Source: Ascochyta rabiei
Taxonomy: Eukaryota; Ascomycota; Dothideomycetes; Pleosporales; Didymellaceae
NCBI RefSeq assembly: GCF_004011695.2
Contig: NC_082412.1
Coordinates: forward strand, 124,001-188,000
DNA: 64,000 nucleotides
Reading direction: 5' to 3'
Below the pieces are notes generated by a model. The model made no database searches. It worked only from the letters and a program-made list of their open reading frames with translations, and was not told where the DNA came from. Made by a program: the position numbers and the translations under genes. Shown piece by piece: positions 56,902-64,000 of the stretch (positions within the stretch are counted from its first letter, which is position 1; the number at the start of each line of letters is the position of its first letter).

Positions 56902-59900
56902 ATGGCTGAAGACGACAGCCTCGCCGCCCTCCAGGGCCTGCACCGCGATCTATGCGCCCACATCGACCTCCAGCTGCCGGTGCTGGAGCGGCTGCTGCAG
57001 AATTTGGAGCTGCATCTGGAGGAGTTCAAGACGCTGCTGGACAAGAAGCCCAAGAATGACGCCAGCAGGAGGCTGTTGTCCGGCGGAAAGATCACCATCG
57101 ACGACAGCGAGTACGAGGTCAACGATGACTTCAAGCAACAAACTCTCGAGCTTGCTGATGCACTGGATCTGGACGAGGTCGATGCCGCGGCTCTGTTCAT
57201 GGGCGCGGCAGGCGAGGCCAAAGAGCTCGACCGTTCGCAGCTGCAGACCGCCGTCATACGCTTCCACCGTCGCCGCGAATACATCCTTCTCTGCCTGCGC
57301 ATCCTCATGAGGACCGCCTTGGACAGCGCGGACAGTAGAGAGACAGAGATCGAGGCTCTGCCGATATTTCAAAGAGCCGTACAAATAATACTGGGCGTGG
57401 ACGGCGCGGCGAATCTCGTCAACGCGTATGGGTACTGGAACAAGTGCTTGACTGGCATGTCTTCAGTCGAGAAGTGGCTGCAGCAGATTCTGGAGCGCGT
57501 TCAGAGTACCCAGGTGGTTGGACAGGTCCCGCTCCCCGGCTTCGTGGAGATCATGGACTTCCAGCGCCAAAGCCTGACGAGACAACACGAGAACCTGTCT
57601 GCCATATGCACACATATGATCAAGGCTGGCTATGTGAACCTTGACAACTACAAAGCATTGTTGGCCAAAGCGAAGACCCTCGATCGACACGACATCATCA
57701 CAATACACTACGTACCAATGCTCATTCGCTTGACGAGTTGGACTGCAACTGAAAGCAACGTCATGCTGAAAGATGCGCGAGCGCTTCACGACTCCCTCAT
57801 GGCAGAACGAGACAGCAACAGCTGGGCCCTGAGAAACCTGCATGCTGCGACCTTGGCTTGGTGGTTAGCAGAGTACAGCGGTCGATATGTGGATCCCAAT
57901 GACCAGGACCCATGTCTACGAGGCGTCGATCTGAAGGCCGAAGCTGAGGCACGCTCTGATCACTTCATCAGAGCACTCAATGACGGAGCCTTTCATTTTA
58001 TGCTATCCATCAGTCAGGATGTGCGACCGACAAGATGGTATGATCCCCAAAAGACAAGCATGCTTTCGACGCTGCTGCAAGACACTGCCATACTCAGTTC
58101 CGAGTCTACACAACCTGAGGAGTTTTTCAAGGTGGTGATCATGGAACAGCTACAGACTTTCGTCGACTCGTTCATCACGCACATGCCGGATACACTGCGA
58201 AAATTGAAGGTCGAAGAGGACGATCAGCGTAGAAGGCTACAGCTGCAGTTCCAGCAATCGACTGGCGAATATCCTTTACATCTGGAGAGGTTCATGGTTG
58301 TTGTAGCGTACGCTTTCGACGGCTTCTCCGATGCGGCCGGTGACTTCTGGAATGATAAGGAAAGCAATCTCTACGGATTCTTGCAGTGGGCGGCGAAACG
58401 ACAACCGACGCCTCGTATCGCTATGTTTTGCGAAATGTTGCGGGCCATTTCCACCGACCAAGAGAATGCAGATTCGGCGCACAAGTTTCTGCTTGAAGAG
58501 GGGGCATCGTCGACCGGAAAGATTCGACGCACTAGTTCCTTGAGCTATACGCACATCTTCAATGAGCTCGTAGAATTCGACAGAGATATCCACGAGCCGA
58601 AGAAAGCTATCCAGGTTGGCATATTTGCGCAATCACAAACACCAGCCGATCAGATCGTCGAGCCTGAGAGCGCAACCATGCTGGAAAGCTACTTGCGACT
58701 TCTTGCGCATTTGTGCAGACACAGTTTCGCTGCCCGCCAGTGGATCCTGGATCTCAAAGAATACAACTACCTGGGTATCTGCTTCGGTCTGTGCACAGAT
58801 AAAGTTGAGAGCGGACTTCGAGCCGCCGCATACGATGCATTGTCAGCCTTGCTGGTGGGCAAGGACGTCAATCGTGCGAGTATCATCTGGAACGCCCTGG
58901 ACGACTGGACAATCAATGGCTTCTATGTCGCCTCGAAATCCAGCAGCACCATCACCTCAGCGCCGCGAGAAGAGTTTTGGGCTACCCTGGCAGATGGATA
59001 CGACGAATCCATCGCTTTCGTACGACTGCTTCATGCACTTGTGGAACCTTACCCAGAGAGTGAAGGTCTCAATGACGGCCTACCGTTCCCCGAAACTCTT
59101 GGCTCCTCGCGTCGGATGCCAGGTGTCGATAGCTACATCGACTTCGTCATGCAGCAGGTCTTCGCAGAACGTTCGCAGGAAGTCCTTGATCCACTGCAGC
59201 GTAATGTTATGAGTTGGACCTGTCTGCGTTTCATCGTTACATGTCTGTCAACATTCAACGAAAATCTCGTTGTCTTTGCGAACAAATCTAGCATACCTGT
59301 CGATGCTGTCATCGACTCGTCGTCGCTTGCCGCCTATGTCACTATGCATCCTTTTACGCGTATCATGGAATGGCTCTTCAACGACAAAGTGCTCAAGGCC
59401 CTGTTCGCAGCTTCGCACCATGATGTCAGCGAAGTCGATGCTGCACCATCCGACTCACCCCTGGTCCAAACACTGATGCTGAGCATTGAAGTCATGGATC
59501 TGGTTATGAAGTTGCAAGCCACCTATCTTGACATCGTCAGGCCCGTGCTGAAACAACAACCTTCTGTGCAAGGATCCCCAGTCTCTAACCTTTCGCTGGC
59601 GTCCTTCGAGGATGCAATCCTGAACAATCTTCAAATTGTTGTCGACCTTGGCTTATATTGCGGTACTGGCCACGAGGCTCTGACGATAGCATCGCTGCAG
59701 CTTCTTCAGAAGCTAGCGTCTTCGAGAAAGCTTGCTGTATCACCCGCTGGGTTTGGACAACGGTCGGGCCGCAGCAAGATTGTCGGCATCCTGGAGAGAG
59801 ACAACGAGGCAGAGCGAATTGGCCGGTCGTTGCACGGCTTGATGCAGTTCAGCGCTGAAGAGCTCGAAGCTGGTCAGGAAGCCTCGGGTTATGTTGTCAA

Positions 59901-61968
59901 GCTTCGCGTACTCGAATTTCTGAACAGCTGCCTTGCGGCAGTCTCTACCAGACCCACAATAGCCCACATCCTTCTGGGGTTCTCGTGTGAAAGTACTACT
60001 GTTCGCATCGCTGAAGATAGCTTGTGGTCAAACGGGCAAGCACTCTTCCATGCAATTCTTCTCCTAGGTGTCGAGTATCCCGACAGCGACGGAGAGCAGT
60101 TCTTGGCTTGGAGATCTGAGCTCAAGACACGGTGCTGGGATGTTCTTCAGAAGCTATGGCGCTCGCCACTGACCAGTGCCATCGTCATGGAAGAGCTCCG
60201 AGAGAACGAGTTGTTGTTCATTGAGGCCCCTCGTTTGACACCAATCAATGTTGACGTACCTTGGGAAGGCCTATCCCTTGTCCAGGGCCTGGAGCTGCTC
60301 GCCACAGGCGACTACTCTGAGTTCTTCTCTGGTCCCCCAGCACTGGCTCTGCAAAGCTTCCTTCAGCGACGAGCAGCTTTCCTGGACTACGAATCACGGG
60401 AGTTGCGTTTGACCGTTAAGGAAAACATGTCCACAATGAAGTCAAGAATCCAGTCGCTGCTCCTTGGCACCACCATCCGACCCGGTGAGGATCCGGTGCC
60501 TAATCCTGTCATCTTCGATCTGTTCGACTTCATTGAGTTCGTCTATCCTGAGCGCACTCTGCCAGACCAACATCGATTCTTCGAAGGTGTTAACCTTGCC
60601 TCGTGTCAGGAGGAGAAAGACGGCAGTCTCCTATACTCACTACCATTACTCCAGCAACTTATCCTGCTGAAAATGAAGTATTGGCGGAAAGACGGCCTCA
60701 TCACTGACGGAATTCAGGAAGCAGAGCTAGCTCAACAAGCTGAACTGTTACTGGCTGTCTTCGCTGACTGGAACCGCCGTGCTCAGCTGACCCGGTACCA
60801 CAAGGATATCCTCCAATCATGGGTACAAGTATTGATGGTCACCGTACACAGCTGCGAGTTCGAAGATGGAGCAAGAGCCTCGTTTATACTTCAAACGCTC
60901 CAGGTGATACTTCCAAAGCTGGAGCAGTCCTACAGCGCCGATGTTTTTACAGCCTTGCAACTAGCAGGCCTTGCCGAAGCGCTCATGCAAAGAGTAGACT
61001 TCACATCGACAGCGTTCGACAAGACAGGCGACTTTTCGAATGACCGCCTGAGCCAGTTGTTCCGTGCTGCACTCACAGGGATCTATAGCCCTATATCTAC
61101 ACCTGAGCTTCGGGAGTACTGCTACCAGATCTGCTTCCGCTACATTCACGGCACTTTCGAAAAGGCGACGGTAAATTCTCCACTCGGTCGCCACACACTC
61201 AACACTATTAAGAACGGCGGAAGTCATCTCCTCGAGATTATCTGCGATGACGCGTACAGTGGCCAAGGAACCTGCAAAATCTCGGCTCTCCTGTTATTGA
61301 ACGCCCTTGTTGCGGTAGCAACACGTCAACAGTCAAAATACGTTCTCGAGACCTTTGTCTCGCTCAACTTCATTGGCGTCCTCGTTGATAACATTAAACA
61401 CATTCCCGAGGAACTTCGCGCTGCCGCCGCTCGTCAGGTCTCTTCCCTCCTTTCCTACTATGACGCCAGTCTTGCTCTACTACTGCGTATATGCCAGTCG
61501 CGTCTCGGCGCGGCATACGTGCTGAATGCAGGCCTTTTCCCAGCGATCCGCGACTCTCAGATCTTCGCAGTGGACCCGGATATCGGGCTCGAATTTGACA
61601 ACCCAAATGCGCTGAAGAAGTACTACGAACTCATGCTCTCCGTGCTGCGTGTCACCAACGCAGCAGTCATTGCGAGGGGGCGGCAAAACGACCAAACGGT
61701 GTTCCAAGCTCGCGAGTTCTTGAAGCAAAACAGGCACAGTATGGTTGCCATTTTCAAGCGGAGTGTAAACGTCGGTGGTGGCGAGAAGCTGGAAACGCAA
61801 CAGGATTTGGTCGATTTGGTCGATTGCTGGACGTTATTGGTTGACGTTACGGCGTTCTTGCAGGTAAGTCGGTGTTACTCGATGAAGAAAATGAGTTCCT
61901 ACGCTAACGAGAGGCAGTACGAAGAGTCATCGACCTTGAAGAAGGTGCGCAACAACATGTTTTCGTAG
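56902..61968 (+). CDS. NUP192: Nuclear pore inner-ring scaffold nucleoporin Nup192 (1,670 aa)
   Basis: Start ATG at 56902 (MAEDDSLAALQGLHRDLCAH). One long exon to 61863, a 54-bp intron (GTAAGT...CGCTAAC...GGCAG, 61864-61917), and a short last exon QYEESSTLKKVRNNMFS. Nup192 (NUP205 in animals) is an all-helical question-mark-shaped solenoid that binds Nic96 and Nup53 in the inner ring. The N-terminal part (ELHLEEFKTLLDKKPKN, FKQQTLELADALDLDEVDAA) and length match the family (about 1,680-1,760 aa). No membrane segments. The intron is a multiple of three and lacks an in-frame stop, so an unspliced form would simply add 18 residues. Confidence 0.93.
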   Translation: MAEDDSLAALQGLHRDLCAHIDLQLPVLERLLQNLELHLEEFKTLLDKKPKNDASRRLLSGGKITIDDSEYEVNDDFKQQTLELADALDLDEVDAAALFMGAAGEAKELDRSQLQTAVIRFHRRREYILLCLRILMRTALDSADSRETEIEALPIFQRAVQIILGVDGAANLVNAYGYWNKCLTGMSSVEKWLQQILERVQSTQVVGQVPLPGFVEIMDFQRQSLTRQHENLSAICTHMIKAGYVNLDNYKALLAKAKTLDRHDIITIHYVPMLIRLTSWTATESNVMLKDARALHDSLMAERDSNSWALRNLHAATLAWWLAEYSGRYVDPNDQDPCLRGVDLKAEAEARSDHFIRALNDGAFHFMLSISQDVRPTRWYDPQKTSMLSTLLQDTAILSSESTQPEEFFKVVIMEQLQTFVDSFITHMPDTLRKLKVEEDDQRRRLQLQFQQSTGEYPLHLERFMVVVAYAFDGFSDAAGDFWNDKESNLYGFLQWAAKRQPTPRIAMFCEMLRAISTDQENADSAHKFLLEEGASSTGKIRRTSSLSYTHIFNELVEFDRDIHEPKKAIQVGIFAQSQTPADQIVEPESATMLESYLRLLAHLCRHSFAARQWILDLKEYNYLGICFGLCTDKVESGLRAAAYDALSALLVGKDVNRASIIWNALDDWTINGFYVASKSSSTITSAPREEFWATLADGYDESIAFVRLLHALVEPYPESEGLNDGLPFPETLGSSRRMPGVDSYIDFVMQQVFAERSQEVLDPLQRNVMSWTCLRFIVTCLSTFNENLVVFANKSSIPVDAVIDSSSLAAYVTMHPFTRIMEWLFNDKVLKALFAASHHDVSEVDAAPSDSPLVQTLMLSIEVMDLVMKLQATYLDIVRPVLKQQPSVQGSPVSNLSLASFEDAILNNLQIVVDLGLYCGTGHEALTIASLQLLQKLASSRKLAVSPAGFGQRSGRSKIVGILERDNEAERIGRSLHGLMQFSAEELEAGQEASGYVVKLRVLEFLNSCLAAVSTRPTIAHILLGFSCESTTVRIAEDSLWSNGQALFHAILLLGVEYPDSDGEQFLAWRSELKTRCWDVLQKLWRSPLTSAIVMEELRENELLFIEAPRLTPINVDVPWEGLSLVQGLELLATGDYSEFFSGPPALALQSFLQRRAAFLDYESRELRLTVKENMSTMKSRIQSLLLGTTIRPGEDPVPNPVIFDLFDFIEFVYPERTLPDQHRFFEGVNLASCQEEKDGSLLYSLPLLQQLILLKMKYWRKDGLITDGIQEAELAQQAELLLAVFADWNRRAQLTRYHKDILQSWVQVLMVTVHSCEFEDGARASFILQTLQVILPKLEQSYSADVFTALQLAGLAEALMQRVDFTSTAFDKTGDFSNDRLSQLFRAALTGIYSPISTPELREYCYQICFRYIHGTFEKATVNSPLGRHTLNTIKNGGSHLLEIICDDAYSGQGTCKISALLLLNALVAVATRQQSKYVLETFVSLNFIGVLVDNIKHIPEELRAAAARQVSSLLSYYDASLALLLRICQSRLGAAYVLNAGLFPAIRDSQIFAVDPDIGLEFDNPNALKKYYELMLSVLRVTNAAVIARGRQNDQTVFQAREFLKQNRHSMVAIFKRSVNVGGGEKLETQQDLVDLVDCWTLLVDVTAFLQVSRCYSMKKMSSYANERQYEESSTLKKVRNNMFS

Positions 61969-62715
61969 TGTGCAGTATCACATTTTTGCGGTCGTTAGCT
62001 TAGCGATACTCAGCAATTCAAAACATGCATTGAAAGTTATCGCATATGTGCAGTGCGTTCTCACCGTGCGCTCGTGAAGTGGCGGAGCATGTGGGTTTTG
62101 ACACGATACTTGTAGCATTGTTTATGAGTTTCTTGTGTGGCAGCAAAGCTCTCATATGCATTTATTCCTAGCGACGGCTTCCACACAGAAGCTTTGGAAG
62201 CTTCCAAGCAACCACCCGACAATTTTGAAGCAACTCGCATTGCCTTGTGAGTAGTATTCCGTGTTCTTGCTGGCCTACACAATGTCGACTCTCACGCTGC
62301 AGAAGAGCTGATTTGGCGAATTCGTAACAATACACAGACGGCGTGACTGACTAGTGAGATAACAGAAGAGCTTGTGCTGGACTTCTCTAGCAGTGATGCA
62401 GAATGCCTTGGCGTTTTCAAAGTTATCTTACAATGATTTGCGGCTTACTATTAAGTTCCTTCTCATGTGGGTCGCTGTCGCTGTCGCTGTCGCGAATGTC
62501 CGGTGCTGACTCAGCTTCACGTGATACATGAGCGTCGTGCATTACTAGCAAAATCTCGAAATCAACATGGCACAACCTACTAGCAGATTCAAAAACCAAA
62601 GTGGCACAACCTACTAGCAGAATCTCGAAATCAACATGGCACAACCTACTAGTGGAGTGTTGATTGTGATGGGCCCTGATGAACACGCCTCCACCCCCCA
62701 ATCAAATTCTTTGTA
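61969..62715. other. Intergenic with simple repeats, no supported gene
   Basis: No conserved ORF. A TCGCTG hexamer repeat lies at about 62471-62491, followed by a minisatellite at 62544-62655. The minus-strand frame 62423-62701 only translates these repeats. The last part would be the promoter of the HET gene. Confidence 0.6.
62544..62655. repeat. Minisatellite, three units of 36-37 bp
   Basis: Units share ACTAGCA...TCGAAATCAACATGG and GGCACAACCTACTAG. Units 1 and 3 are almost identical and unit 2 is diverged in the middle. A 17-mer of the unit also occurs near 37152-37168 in the LTR-like remnant, so the unit may derive from an LTR fragment. Confidence 0.75.
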
Positions 62716-64000
62716 ATGCTTTGTCAGAAGTGCTCGACGATCGTTTTCCAGCCCGACCCATGGTTTCCTGACGACGATGAACATCTCATTTACGAACATT
62801 ACGACACTTTTGAACGCTTCTGCATCTCGGCAGAAAACTGCCATGCATGCCACTGGTTCTCTAACACCTTCCTTTCGCAGTCCAACAAGGGCTCTCAAGT
62901 AAAGGGACCAGTAATTCTGGCAGCGTCGCTCTTTGGATCCGAAAGGAGACGAGTTAGTATATTGTATGTCAGGTGCGGAGGTGTGCAGATCAAAGCGGTT
63001 TAACGGGTTATTAGTAAACGACTATACCGTAAGTAAAGCCTGGCTATCAAAGCTTTAGAAAATTGCTACCAACGTGATAGAGGTGCCTGAAGAAGAATGT
63101 CCGGCTCAGCAGTTGAACGATTGTCTGTTGTCTCCACAGAATATAGATCTCGCAAAACGATGGATGTCCCATTGTTTTGAATTCCACCCTTCCTGTAGCT
63201 CCAAGGGGCTATTGCCGATGTGGGTCATTCAGATATCAAGTGATCACAACAGTCTCACAGCCAGACTCGTTAGGGGGCAAGACAAAGAGGCTCAGTATGT
63301 CACCTTAAGCTAGAAATGGGGCTCTGTCGCTCGGTACACATTGACGTCAGCAAACAAGGCAGAATTGCAGCGACAAATCCCGTTGCAACAAATTCCAAGG
63401 ACGTTTGCCGACGCCATCACAGTGGCATACAAGCTCGGCTACTCCTATCTGTGGATAGATGCCTTGTGCATAACTCAAGACGCGGAGGCCGAACTCCACC
63501 AGCAGATCAATTTCATGCACACGGTTTACTCGGGTTCGAGCTTTACACTATTTGCCGCAGCAGGAGATGATAAGGGGCAGGATTGGATCGTGAACGACAC
63601 ATCTTCAGCACGCATCCCCTCCAGCTGATGGTCCAAATACCATTCGAGAAGGGATACGTCAGTGATCGCATAACGATATTTAGAGATCAATTTGTAGACC
63701 ACAACCTTCCCCTCCATGAATGTGGTTGGGTACTTCAAGAAGAAGTACTATCGCGACGCGCACTTTCTTTCACGGACATACAAATCACATGGCGATGTTT
63801 GCTCAAGCACGTATCAGAGCGATTCCCGTTCTGCCGCAAAATGCCCCAAGAGCGCTACAGATTCCTGCCTTTCGATGGCGCCGAGGGGGATAGCCTTGCG
63901 GCGAGCCGGGCGTGGTTGTGCGCCGATCACTCGGGAACTGGTGGATACAAGCCACAACAGCTAAACACCTTCTATGACATTGTCAAGGCCTATTGCGCAC
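62716..64000 (+). pseudogene. HET-domain (heterokaryon incompatibility-like) gene, broken and cut by the window edge
   Basis: It starts at ATG 62716 with a Cys-rich head (MLCQKCSTIVF, CHAC). An unclear junction at about 63000-63070 leads to frame 63074-63628: AKRWMSHCFEFHPSC, then YVTLS-stop-KWG. The TAG (63311-63313) sits where the HET motif has Tyr or His. The frame continues with IPRTFADAITVAYKLGYSYL, WIDALCITQ and YSGSSFTLFAAAGDD. Near 63,600 a one-base shift moves to the frame with LQLMVQIPFEKGYVSD, CGWVLQEEVLSRRALSFTD and ITWRC, open to 64000. HET proteins trigger cell death after fusion of unlike strains. The stop and the shift suggest a pseudogene. The N-terminal junction could be an intron. 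Confidence 0.75.

Noticed and set aside
1..64000. CRISPR arrays, tRNA or rRNA genes, Starship-type captain recombinase, secondary-metabolite cluster
   Set aside because: I looked for spaced repeats, tRNA box motifs and tyrosine-recombinase or synthase domains and saw none.

Overview
The window is fungal nuclear DNA from a filamentous ascomycete (Pezizomycotina, probably Dothideomycetes; the order cannot be fixed from sequence alone). The evidence is intron-split genes with introns of about 47-97 bp, fungal gene families (TEL1, NUP192, Ctr and Fre metal uptake, BTB and HET proteins), and a repeat compartment carrying the signature of repeat-induced point mutation (RIP). There, CAG, CAA and TGG codons have become TAG or TAA throughout every transposon gene.

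Positions 1 to about 36,835 form a RIP-damaged, gene-free stack of nested transposons. It holds a minus-strand Ty3/gypsy element running off the left edge (1-2826) and a second gypsy pol (2827-5366). A 400-bp TIR element (M1) follows, itself split by a 1,863-bp Fot1/pogo transposon (F1). A Tad-like LINE starts near 8545. At 12,591 it is interrupted by 22.5 kb of later insertions and resumes at 35,083, with a 5-bp TTAAT duplication at the two break points. The insertion holds gypsy A (with MITE M2 inside), Fot1 copy F2, MITE M3, and chromovirus B, whose 155-bp terminal repeats are inverted. It also holds two more Fot1-like copies (F3, F4), an unrecognised low-complexity segment, and a decayed intron-bearing gene. 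All TIR elements share one terminal design: ACGTAYTC, a doublet of one family-specific box, then ACCAA.

Positions 36,836-39,020 are the border. They hold a short unmutated stretch, an LTR-like remnant, and a decayed minus-strand gene with five in-frame TAG/TAA codons and two frameshifts.

Positions 39,345-61,968 are ordinary compact fungal genes: a BTB/POZ protein; glycine cleavage H protein head-to-head with mitoribosomal bS6m (MRP17); a Ctr copper transporter head-to-head with a ferric reductase, which together make a reduce-then-import pair; and the DNA-damage kinase TEL1 (7 exons, 2,965 codons) head-to-head with nucleoporin NUP192. All splice models were assembled by eye and keep frame throughout.

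Positions 61,969-64,000 return to accessory DNA: a three-unit minisatellite, then a HET-domain gene broken by a stop inside its first HET motif and by a frameshift, cut by the right edge.
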